Shown: positions 22,013 through 30,692 of the stretch, piece after piece
Position numbering within the stretch: the first letter of the stretch is position 1
How the letters are laid out: each line of letters begins with the position of its first letter
Assembly (NCBI GenBank): GCA_024760905.1
Contig: CM045731.1
Span: 53,333,501 to 53,397,500 of the forward strand
DNA length: 64,000 nucleotides
DNA from: Plotosus lineatus
Taxonomy: Eukaryota; Chordata; Actinopteri; Siluriformes; Plotosidae
Reading direction: 5' to 3'
The notes under the pieces: generated by a model
Seen by the model: the letters and a program-made list of their open reading frames with translations, nothing else
What the model was told of the DNA's origin: nothing
Database searches by the model: none
Made by a program: the position numbers and the translations under genes

Positions 22013-23450
22013 GATGGTGAGGAAGGTGAAGAAAGCAAAGGCAGAGCAGAAGACAAAGTGGTGGAAGCTGAAAAAGGAAGAGTGTCGTGTTGTCTTCAAG
22101 GAGGAGTTGAAACAGGCTTTGGGTGGTCAGGAAGTGCTTCCAGATGACTGGACAACCACAACTAATGTCATCAGGGAGACAGGTAGGAGAGTACTTGGTG
22201 TGTCACGTGGAAGGAAAGTAGATAAGGAGACTTGGTGGTGGAATGAGGAAGGGCAGGAGTGTGTACAAAAGAAGAGGTTAGCTAAGAAGAAGTGGGACAG
22301 TGAGAGGACCAAAGAGAGTAAACAGGAGTACAGGGACACACAGTATAAGGTGAAGGTAGCGGTGTCAAAGGCCAAACAGAGGGCGTATGATGACTTGTAT
22401 GCTAGATTGGATAATAAGGAGAGAGAAAATGATTTATACAGGTTGGCACAGCAGAGAAATAGAGATGGGAAGGACGTGCAGCAAGTTAGAGTGATTAAGG
22501 ACAGAGTGGGAAATGTATTGATTGATGACAGAAGTGTGCTGGGAAGATGGAAAGAGTACTTTGAAGAGCTGATGAATGAGGAAAATGAGAGAAAAAAAGA
22601 GTAGAAGAGGTGACCGTTGAGGACCAGGAAGTAGCAAAGATTAGTAAGGGTGAAGTGAGGAGGGCACTGAAGAGGATGAAGAATGGAAAGGCAGTTGGTC
22701 CTGATGATATACCTGTGGAGGTATGGAAGTGTCTAGGAGAGGTAGCAGTAGATTTTCTGACAAGAATATTCAACAAGGTCTTAGAGAGTGAGCGGATGCT
22801 GAAGGAATGGAGGAGAAGTGTGCTAGTGCCCATTTTTAAGAACACGGGAGACATGCAGAGTTGTGGCAACTACAGAGGGACAAAGTTGATGAAGTTATGG
22901 GAAAGAATATGGAAGCTAGAGTAAGGGCAGAGGTCAGCATTTGTGAACAACAGTTTGGTTTCACCACCACAGATACAGTGTTTGCTTTGAAGATGTTAAT
23001 AGAGAAGTACAAAGAAGGTCAGAGGGAGCTGCATTGTGCCTTTGTAGATCTGGAGAAAGCATATGACAAGGTGTCGAGAGAGGAACTGTGGTATTGCATG
23101 AGGAAGTCTGGAGTGGCAGAGAAGTATGTTAGAGTGGTGCAGGACATGTATAAGAGATGTAAGACAGTGGTGAGGTGTGCTGTAGGTGTGACAGAAGAGT
23201 TCAAGGTGGAGGTGGGACTGCATCAAGGGTCAGCTCTGAGCCCCTTCTTGTTTGCGATAGTGATGGACAGGTTGACAAACGAGGTTAGACAACATTCCCC
23301 ATAGACTATGATGTTTGCAGATGACATGGTGATCTGTAGGGAGTGTAGAGAACAAGTGCAGGAAAATCTAGAGAAGTGGAGGTATGCCATGGAAAGGAGA
23401 GGAATATAGGTTAGCCTCAGTAAGACAGAATACATGTGTGAACGACAAGA
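22013..23450 (+). pseudogene. RTE-X linker and reverse transcriptase, multiple disablements
   Basis: The linker (KTKWWKLKKEECRVVFKEEL, RRVLGVSRGRK, WWWNEEGQ) is followed by RT motifs: KNGKAVGPDDIPVEVWKCLG, WRRSVLVPIFKNTGD, FVDLEKAYDKVSREELW (A), GLHQGSALSPFLFAIVMD (B) and FADDMVICRE (C). Disablements visible by eye include a stop near 22603, a frameshift near 22880-22920, a stop at 23304 just before motif C and a stop at 23409. It cannot encode an active enzyme. Confidence 0.87.
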
Positions 23451-23689
23451 AACCAAGAGGAACAGTGAGGTTACAGGGAGCAGAGATAAAGAAGGTGGAG
23501 GATTTGGATTTTAAGTACTTAGAGTACTCAGAGTTGTTGGTGTGTCCTCTGGAAGGACAGTAGATAAGGAGAATTGGTGGTGGAATGAGGAAGTGCAGGA
23601 GTGTGTAAAAAGGAAGAGGTTAGCTAAGAAGAAGTGGGACATAGAGAGGACCGAAGAAGGTGCATTACAAACCAAAGAAGCTGCGATGT

Positions 23690-24377
23690 GATGTGAGTTA
23701 ATTCTCTGGCGCAGAGCGTGCTTTTGTTTATTGGGAGTAAATGAGAATAGTGAATTCAGGTGTGAGCTCAGCCACGCCCCTCAGTCGAAGCGGAGAGTAA
23801 ACAGTTAGTTAGAGGCACAGCACCAAAATCAAAGTCCTCCAAAATACAGACCATAACAAAAAGGACATAAAATAACAAGAAATTTAATAAATTGGATAAA
23901 CAAAACAAAATGAGAAACATGCTACACCATAGTAAATAAAATATAACACACAAACATTCTAAACATGACCTTAGGTCATGTACTGGAATAATAATAATTG
24001 AAAAAGACTTTAATAGTGGAGTGTTTTACAACAGTTCAGACGCTTATTCCTCTTTCGGCCCTTCAGAGGAAACTGTCGTTTCTTCCGGAGAAAGACTTAT
24101 TTCTTCAGAAGAGACATCCAACGTCATTACCCTTTTCTGGTGCTTAGCATGTGTTTGAGTGACACCATAGAACTTAACTGGTAATTAAAAAAAAGGCTAA
24201 TTGACAACTTGTGCGCGAATGAGGAAAAGGGGGCGTTACATCATCTCAACCAATCAGCAGGAAGAAGGACAGCCATTGGCTGAATTTTAATCAGAGTTGA
24301 CCCGAGAGTTGCTCGGCAGTCCGCGAATACTCAAACCGTGAGTGCAAAACCGCGACTAGTCAAGGGCCTACTGTATT
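23690..24377 (-). mobile_element. TIR DNA transposon end with a short acidic ORF
   Basis: The right edge reads 'gggcctactgta', that is, a CAGTAGGCCCTTGACTAG-type terminus on the minus strand next to TA, as in Tigger-like elements. No left TIR was found. On the minus strand a short frame (about 24190 to 24045) encodes GVTQTHAKHQKR then MTLDVSSEEISLSPEE before a stop; its identity is unknown. The region also holds CCAAT- and CG-containing sequence at 24220-24370. Confidence 0.5.
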
Positions 24378-25150
24378 ATCATTTGTGGTTTGCATAGTGT
24401 ACTTCTAATGCATGTACCAAGTAACTTGTCTGTGTTTTTTATGCAATTTTTTATAATTGTTAGATAAAATACATCTATAACATATTACAGATTTCAGCAC
24501 TAACATTTTAACAATAAAATGTCTATATTTAAATGATAATGAACATAACAGTATTACAGATGCTTCCTGACTTACGTTCATCCGTTTTATGTTTTTTCGA
24601 TTTTACGGGTTTAAAAAAAAAAAATCCCCATACCTTCTTCGCGATCTCGAATGGCAGCTTTGCTGCCATAGACTACTCACTTATTTTTTGACCACTACAG
24701 CACTGCCTACACACTCTATCATCACCCACAGATTGTTCCTGACACTGTGTCTTGATGCTGTGTTGTGTTGAGGTGTTTCCATCCTAGGAGATTCCATCTG
24801 CAAAGGAAATTCTTAGCACTCTGCTTCTAGTTAAGTTAAGGTCTGTTGGGCTTTTTACACCCAAGTCTATCCCATCAGAGTTGGAGCCTAGTCTGGTTTC
24901 TGTAGTGTGGAGCCACTAGGCGTTCAAATTCTCCTGAATGGGACGCTTCTCTATCACAGTTTATCTTCCCAGTATTTTGTACCGATCTATATTGGACAAA
25001 CTGTGGTTAAGACTTTGCTCAGGGGTCTTAGCATGCTGTGGGTCTCACAAGGATTCAAACCCACTCTTGGCCTTTGACCTAGAGAATAGACTCTGAATAA
25101 TATTTCGGTTGACAAGCAATTCGCATAACAACCCTGAAACATCTGTAATC
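24378..25150. other. Unique sequence
   Basis: No gene is recognised. Confidence 0.45.
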
Positions 25151-25440
25151 CTGATATATGAAATCTCACTCACTTTCCAAACTCATTACTCCTAATTGGG
25201 TCACAGGGAGGCTGGAGCCTATTGACAGTTCTCCAATCCATTATGGAGCCAACACCAAACAACCATTCACAATCACACTCACACTCACACCAAGGAGCAC
25301 TTCAGACAAGCCAAATAGCCTAATCCGCATGTCTTTGTACTGTTGGAAGAAACTAGAGTACTCTGAGAAAACCAATGCAAGCATGGGAAAAACATGCAAA
25401 CGCCACACAGACTTGAACCCAGGACCTACTTGCTAACCAC
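25151..25440 (-). repeat. V-SINE-like repeat, inverted
   Basis: Tail ('attactcctaattgggtcac', 'gaggctggagcctat'), core ('gacaagccaaatagcctaat', 'catgtctttgtactgttgg') and head ('acacagacttgaacccagga') are in inverted order. Confidence 0.78.
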
Positions 25441-25479
25441 TTGTGTTATGTATATCTCTTTATGAGTGTGATCATTTAT

Positions 25480-25605
25480 CATTCCTTCATTTTCTGAACT
25501 GCTTAACCCTAATTAGTGTGGAGAGTAGGCTGGCGCCCATCTCAGAAGACTCTGGGCAAGGGCAAAGTATACTCTGGACAGCTTACCAGGCCATCATAGA
25601 TCTTT
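25480..25605 (-). repeat. V-SINE-like tail fragment
   Basis: 'cttcattttctgaactgctt', 'aaccctaattagtgtgg', 'actctggacagcttaccagg'. Confidence 0.75.
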
Positions 25606-25689
25606 TATCATTAACGTGTAATTTGTTCCCCATAATCATATTCCCATAATCTTATCTAGATATGTTTTGTGTAGTTAATAGAAATTGAA

Positions 25690-26230
25690 ATGTGTAACTG
25701 TTACAGAGACCTAAAAACCAAGGTGCCATAGCTCTTCCAAATTTTTGTTATTATAATTGGGAACCAAATGTTAAAAAAAATGATGTATTGGCTCCACAGC
25801 CCTGACATTGTCTGGTGTCATGTTGAAGCAAGCAACATCTTGCATCTCAACCTCTCAGAGCACTGGTAACTTTTGATCCTCCCCTCACAATCTTGCAATC
25901 AACTAATCATCCCATAGTCATAAATACCATCAAAATATGGTTTCAATTTCAAAAGAGCTTTGAGTTTAAAAATCTTCATTCAAGTCCTGTACCAACAATC
26001 CCCCCCCCCCCCCCCCCCAGATAGGTTAGACTCTGCATTTACCCTTTGCCAGAGTCGAGGTATCCATAATTTTAAAACTATGTATATAATCTTTAAATCT
26101 GATGAATCATAATTTGACTTTTTTAAGTTTTGGCGAGTTGTCGAGAAAGTCTGATCTTCCTTGATCAAGCTTATTTCAATATTTCCCAATCCGTCACTTT
26201 CTTCATCATAATGACTCCCAACTTCCCATA

Positions 26231-26315
<85 letters not shown>

Positions 26316-26830
26316 CAAATTTCGATTTAGTCATTCTGTTAGTCTCCTTTCAAGTCTTATCTCAAGGATCACTGACTGCACAGCATCTTTTAAAAACAAT
26401 ACTAGCAAACACCAGGGCAGTTTGAGTGGATGACTTGGGGGAGGACTTGGAAGAGGACATATAGGACAGCACTCTATTAAGAGTAAATGAGAGCATCGAA
26501 TCCACTACTCCAAAGTAAGTCTGACTAAAATATATCCCAACATTGATGCGAGCTGTGACAGGTGTCAAAGTACTGTACTTCATGACAATTTAACCCATAT
26601 GTTTTGGTCATGTCCAGCCCTAACAAACTACTCGTGTATGGTATTGAACACATTTTAGGAGGCGCTTAGCATTGATCTCCAACAAAATACAGCAATGGCT
26701 AAATGTATTCGCCGTGTGGGATCCAGTGTTGATGTACTTGGGTAAACCTAAGACTATGCTCTTCTAATACCATTCAGCAGCCCTCTTGCATTTGTATTTC
26801 TGTTGGTTAAACTATATAGTCTACAGTATT
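25690..26830 (+). mobile_element. L1/Tx1-like LINE 3' fragment, decayed
   Basis: Plus-strand reading gives NQGAIALPNFCYYNWEPNV and NTIKIWFQFQKSF, then, after a C run and a TA microsatellite, THMFWSCPALTNY (near 26595). These are the recurring ALPNFxxYYWAxN, IWxQFRxxF and HMFWxCPxLxxFW motifs of the C-terminal part of L1/Tx1-type reverse transcriptases. Many stops and shifts show an old copy. A run of 19 C (26000-26018) lies inside. Confidence 0.78.
26243..26311. repeat. (TA)n microsatellite
   Basis: About 68 bp of perfect TA, preceded by a short TG run; interrupts the L1-like fragment. Confidence 0.97.
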
Positions 26831-26906
26831 AGAGACGGCAAACAGTTGTTCTTTTTTTCTCTTTCAGATAATTTCTTTTCATCCAGGTGTCCCCTGTGTG
26901 TGGATA

Positions 26907-26962
26907 TACATACATACATACATACATACATACATACATACATACATACATACATACATACA
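26907..26962. repeat. (CATA)n microsatellite
   Basis: About 14 tandem CATA units. Confidence 0.97.
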
Positions 26963-26978
26963 CGATATATATACCGTA

Positions 26979-27830
26979 TACGATGTAATAAGTGCCCTGC
27001 TCCAATAAGCCCCCCACCCCCCGTGTTTTTTTTTAATCTTACGTCTAATAACCGACCATGCGTCCTGGGAGCAAAATGGTAGATCAAACTTTCCAATTTT
27101 ATTCAATCAGTCTCTGTAACAATAAAATGACGTGTTCACTGCCTGTAAAAGTGAGTCTTCACGGTATTTGAAGACCCCCTACCACTGGGGAATGTCTATA
27201 ATGTTCATCAGTAACAACACATTTGATCATTCTGCCTTGTTTTAAAAAAAACAGGAAAATATTTTGCTGCGTTCTCTTGGTAAATGTCCAACAAGATGAA
27301 CCATTAGAAACTTCAACAGCAAAACTATGGTATGCTCTGAATGAATGGTGTGATGAGCCAGATATGGACTTATCAGAACATGATGATGAGTATTTTTCAC
27401 CTGATTCTCCTGCTCACTAACTTCATACATTTAAAGAGGTTCCTGGCCATGTGCTCGTGCCATGTGCTAAAGTTGACCTTTATGTTGATTGTTCAACATG
27501 CTATGTGCTAAAGTTGACATTCATGTTGATTGGCTCAATTTTACATCGGGGGAAAATATTTAAAGGAACAGCGCCAGGAGGGAAAATAAAGGGTCCTTTT
27601 TAAATTATGCTGTTTTCTATTTATTTTCAGCTTTCATGTAAGTAATTTGGTTGCTAACACAAAATGAATAACGAAAATACCAGTAAAACCCTTTAATTAT
27701 TCTATTATTATTCATGTTTTCCACCTCTATGGTAATAAGCACTTCCACCACTCAGCTGGTAACATTTTAAAAAGCGCCCACCCACTCCATTTTTTTTTTT
27801 TAAAGCGCCCTAGGCGCTTATCACGTTGTA
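26979..27830. mobile_element. Putative TIR DNA transposon
   Basis: The left end reads TACGATGTAATAAGTGCCCT and the complement of the right end TACAACGTGATAAGCGCC; 12 of 16 compared bases after TA agree, and TA flanks both. Internal 'aataagc' words recur. A small plus frame (27296-27420) reads KLWYALNEWCDE then SEHDDEYFSPD before a stop, possibly the acidic C-terminus of a transposase, but too short to assign. Confidence 0.5.
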
Positions 27831-27875
<45 letters not shown>

Positions 27876-28568
27876 AAGGGAGGGATAAAAGGTTGAGCAC
27901 TGTACTAAGTACCTTTCTTTTTTATTTCATTTTTGTTCATGAACCTTATGTACCTATATCACTGATGCTCAATAAAAAATAAATTACAACAAAAAAGAAA
28001 GAAATTAAAATTTGTTTATATTATCTGTATGCTGATTATACATATGCACATATATTTTACAGACCAGTTTAATCTTATTAGTGAGCTGATTAGTGGTGTC
28101 TGGCACCTTAGAGCAGGAAGAATAAGAGCAAGAGCAGGATTGGGAAATACTGCATCAAGAAAAGTAGCAACCAACAATAAATAAAAAAATGGTTCAGATT
28201 CATGACCGAGGTGCCTGCTGATCTTCCTTTTTTTTTACTCAGTCTTAAAAAAAATGTCTGCAATATTAAAAGGTATATTAAACACTTGCACTATCCAGTA
28301 TAATTTTCGGTGAGTTAAGAGAATATTGTGTTGTGTAGTGATGCGTAAAGGTACCGCAGAAGGGACACGACCAAAAAAAAAAAAAAGAAGAAAAAAAAGG
28401 GGCAAAATAACAAATCCATCCGACAGTTGATGTGCCTAGAGACGGGTGCACGCAGCTGTGTCTACCTGAAGCCCATGCAGCTGTACAGATGTGCAAATGC
28501 GCATACAGCTGTATCTTGTACACGCACGCACGCGCCCGCCGGGCGGCTCGAGCGACATCCACACTAAC
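27831..28568. other. ppp1r14c intron 1, 5' end
   Basis: A (TA)n run at 27832-27868 is followed by A/T-rich sequence. 28370-28400 is an A-rich stretch and 28490-28568 a GC-rich stretch that forms the downstream side of the promoter-associated CpG-rich region. The intron starts 'gttagt' at 28568 on the minus strand. Confidence 0.55.
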
Positions 28569-28805
28569 CTCACAGTCGTACAGCTCGCTGAGCTGCTCGA
28601 TGATCCACTCTTCCAGCACGAGTCTCTTCCGAAGCTCTTTCCGGTCGTACTTCACCGTGACTTTGCCTTGCTTCTTCTGCACCGGGTCGTCTCGAGGCAC
28701 CGGGCCATTGGCCACGCAGCTCACACCGCCGGGTGCCGTCTGAAAGAATACCCGACCTGGGGACGTGGGGATCGGCGCGGACGGCTCTGGGCTGGCGGCA
28801 GACAT
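28569..28805 (-). CDS. ppp1r14c: ppp1r14c exon 1: PP1 inhibitor KEPI, N-terminal part
   Basis: The exon encodes 79 residues, from MSAASPEPSAPIP to LSELYDCE. After a variable, proline-rich start come RVFFQ and the PHIN-domain signature KVTVKYDRKELRKRLVLEEW. The Thr in KVTVKYD (residue 50) corresponds to the PKC-family phosphorylation site that turns these proteins into strong inhibitors of PP1/myosin phosphatase. RLVLEEWI fits PPP1R14C better than 14A, 14B or 14D. The donor is GAG|gttagt, phase 0. An in-frame ATG lies 57 bp upstream (28862), but it falls close to the transcription start predicted from the TATA-like box, so the 28805 start is preferred. The protein acts in the cytosol as a phosphorylation-gated PP1 inhibitor (family knowledge). 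Confidence 0.94.
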
Positions 28806-29000
28806 GGCACAGGGGTCACAAGCAGTAGAAAAAAAAATAATAACAAAAAACCCACCGCACAAGCCGAACGGCGCCTCGAAACACCTGCTATTTAAAGCTC
28901 CACGCGAGCCTTTAAAGTCTGTAGGAGGGGCTTTACTGCCAAATTAATGCTATAAACCATGATGATTGGTCACTGCGTTGCCCTTCGCCTCTCTTATTGG
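28806..29000 (-). promoter_or_regulatory. ppp1r14c: ppp1r14c promoter region
   Basis: On the minus strand a TATA-like CTTTAAATAG lies at 28888-28897, about 85 nt before the ATG. Two CCAAT boxes (ATTGG on the plus strand near 28964 and 28996) lie further upstream. CpG dinucleotides are frequent from 28500 to 28910. The spacing would place the transcription start near 28865. Confidence 0.6.
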
Positions 29001-29221
29001 CTACACAGGATGTTATCGATGAAACATGCGCTCTAACAGGGATGCACTCGTTGCCCTTTGTGGTGTTTTTATCCTATACTGTATTTCAGAAATCTCATGA
29101 AAGTTACAGCATATGTATTGCAATAAAAAAATTATATTATAATACACCACAAAATAGTAATGCCCTTAAAATAGTAAATAGTATTTTATGAGCATGATGA
29201 AATCCATGCAAAGTTTCTTCA

Positions 29222-29225
<4 letters not shown>
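29001..29225. other. Intergenic unique sequence
   Basis: No feature recognised upstream of the ppp1r14c promoter. Confidence 0.45.
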
Positions 29226-29264
<39 letters not shown>

Positions 29265-29291
29265 AAAAAATTATATATATATATATATATA

Positions 29292-29344
<53 letters not shown>

Positions 29345-29345
29345 T
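29226..29345. repeat. (TA)n/(TG)n compound microsatellite
   Basis: TA runs with short TG interruptions; abuts the 3' tail of the inverted SINE at 29346. Confidence 0.95.
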
Positions 29346-29720
29346 TGTCTTCCTTTCGGCTTTTTACCTTTTTTACTCGGGAGTCGCCACAGCGAATCAT
29401 CTGTTTCGCACGTTTGATCTGGCAGAGGTTTTTACGTCGGATGCCTTTCCTGTCACAACCCTTTTTTTAGCAAGGGACAGAAACACGCTGACGACTTTGC
29501 AGCTACTCTTTACAAGGTCAGCAATGGTTCTTTTACATGCTTCTCACTATAGACAGTGAGAGAAATGGCCCGCCTTTGATAACCCAGTTAGCCGCACTGG
29601 GGGGGGGACAGTGACAACCTTGTGGAGAGTAGGACTCGAACCCCCAACCTTTGGATCAGCGATCCAGCGCCCTATACCACTAGACCCAGCGCCCTATACC
29701 ACTAGACCACCACTACCCCT
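29346..29720 (-). mobile_element. tRNA-headed SINE, family S-R, head duplicated
   Basis: Full inverted copy. At the head end a segment of about 25 bp ('cagcgccctataccactaga') is tandemly duplicated (29666-29708). A TA repeat follows directly. Confidence 0.9.
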
Positions 29721-29732
29721 ATATATATATAT

Positions 29733-29945
29733 AACAAAAGGACAGGACAAAGGCTTTCTATTGAAACTCCATTTATCACTACAGATCTGTTTCGAGGGGT
29801 GGTGAAACCATCCCCTCTCTTCAGGTGATTACAGAAGAATTCTGTAATCACCTGAAGAGAGGATGGTTTCACCACCCCTCAAACAGATCTGTAGTGATAA
29901 ATGGAGTTTCAATAGAAAGCCTTTGTCTCTGTCTTTGTTATTTGT
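29733..29945. repeat. Near-perfect palindrome, about 105-bp arms
   Basis: The left arm ('aaaaggacaggacaaaggct', ... 'tcttcaggtgattacaga') is followed within 5 bp by its complement, centred near 29838. Each arm contains the same sequence resembling the pseudo-LTR end of a Penelope-like element. Differences between arms are few: an extra GG in stem II on the left, and a missing G in the right-arm catalytic core. Confidence 0.93.
29774..29830 (-). ncRNA. Hammerhead ribozyme motif, minimal stem III, core intact
   Basis: Read on the minus strand: stem I 5' side ATCAC, core CTGAAGA (29818-29824), stem II GAGGGG...CCCCTC with an inner TGGT/ACCA, core GAAA (29790-29793), stem III ACAG-AT-CTGT, then cleavage-site A17 and stem I 3' side GTGAT. 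All invariant hammerhead positions (CUGANGA, GAAA, U16.1, H17, G10.1-C11.1) are present. A 4-bp stem III with a 2-nt loop is typical of ribozymes in Penelope-like elements, which often act as dimers. Activity is inferred. The right arm (plus strand, 29849-29905) lacks the G of GAAA, and the partial copy at 30219-30252 lacks the CUGA half. Confidence 0.75.
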
Positions 29946-29995
29946 CTACCAAAAGTATTGAGCACTCTCCTACGGAAGGATCTACTCAGAAAATC

Positions 29996-30074
<79 letters not shown>

Positions 30075-30127
30075 GGTTTTCTGAGTAGATCCTTCTGTAG
30101 GAGAGTGCTCAATACTTTTTGGTAGAG
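29946..30127. repeat. Second palindrome closed by (TA)n
   Basis: 'ctaccaaaagtattgagcac' and 'ggatctactcagaaaatcc' (29946-29996) are repeated inverted at 30073-30127 ('ttttctgagtagatcc', 'gagagtgctcaatactt'). About 72 bp of TA repeat (30000-30071) forms the loop. Confidence 0.9.
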
Positions 30128-30145
30128 CAAATAACAATAAAAATA

Positions 30146-30280
30146 AAAGGAAAAGGACAGGACAAAGACTTTCTATTGAAACTCCATTTATCGCATTTTA
30201 TTTATTTATGGTGAAACCACCCCTCGAAACAGATTTGTAGTGATAAATGGAGTTTCAATAGAAAGTCTTTGTCCTGTCCT

Positions 30281-30285
<5 letters not shown>
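30146..30285. repeat. Third palindrome of the same element
   Basis: 'ggacaggacaaagactttct' and 'attgaaactccatttatc' on the left pair with 'gataaatggagtttcaat' and 'agaaagtctttgtcctgtcc' on the right. The middle holds the 3' half of the hammerhead ('cccctcgaaac', 'tgtagtgataaatgg'). Confidence 0.88.

Positions 30286-30335
<50 letters not shown>
30286..30335. repeat. (TA)n target of Rex3 copy 2
   Basis: TA repeat directly before the Rex3 leader; an equivalent TA repeat follows the element at 33421-33469. Confidence 0.93.
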
Positions 30336-30338
<3 letters not shown>

Positions 30339-30348
30339 CTCCCTGAAT

Positions 30349-30369
30349 CGCCACCTTATCGTGGTGGCG
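30349..30369 (+). promoter_or_regulatory. Rex3 5' leader hairpin
   Basis: CGCCACC, loop TTATCGT, GGTGGCG: a perfect 7-bp stem near the extreme 5' end of the full-length element. A second small palindrome, GGGCATAATGCCC, lies at 30402-30414. They may belong to a structured leader or internal promoter of the LINE; their role is unknown. Confidence 0.55.
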
Positions 30370-30692
30370 TGACCGAATGATCCTAGGAGCTATGTTGTCG
30401 GGGGCATAATGCCCTTAGTAGGGTTACCCAAGGCAAACAGGTCCTGGGTGAAGGTCCAGACAAAATGTGATTCAGAAGACCCCTATGCCATCTCAGAGGA
30501 AACAATTGAAGCAGTCCCCCTTGCCCAGACGGTCACCGGGGTTCCCTCCTGGAGCCAGGCCCGGGGGAGGGGCTCGAAGGCGAGCGCCTGCTGGTCAGGC
30601 TTATGCCCATGGAGCCTGGCCAAGCCTAGCCCGAAAAGGAGACATGGGTCCGCCCTCCCATGGACCCACCACCCGTGGGAGGAGTTTTAGGG

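Larger units (their letters stand above)
21430..23670 (+). mobile_element. RTE-X-like LINE, 5'-truncated, decayed and rearranged
   Basis: This is a second LINE family, distinct from Rex3. It shows endonuclease, linker and reverse transcriptase in order but with several stops and shifts. The end is abnormal: after the RT region a segment at about 23532-23650 repeats the linker region 22195-22320 (both encode a VDKE..WWWNEE motif and RLAKKKWD) instead of continuing to the usual C-terminus. The true 3' end of this family is seen only at 33470-33765. Confidence 0.87.

Noticed and set aside
28806..28862. Upstream in-frame ATG extending ppp1r14c by 19 residues (MCGGFFVIIFF)
   Set aside because: It lies almost at the transcription start predicted from the TATA-like box, and the extension resembles no family member.
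28432..28895. Plus-strand open frames of over 100 codons
   Set aside because: They are antisense shadows of the GC-rich ppp1r14c exon 1, whose minus-strand frame has the conserved KVTVKYDRKELRKRL block.
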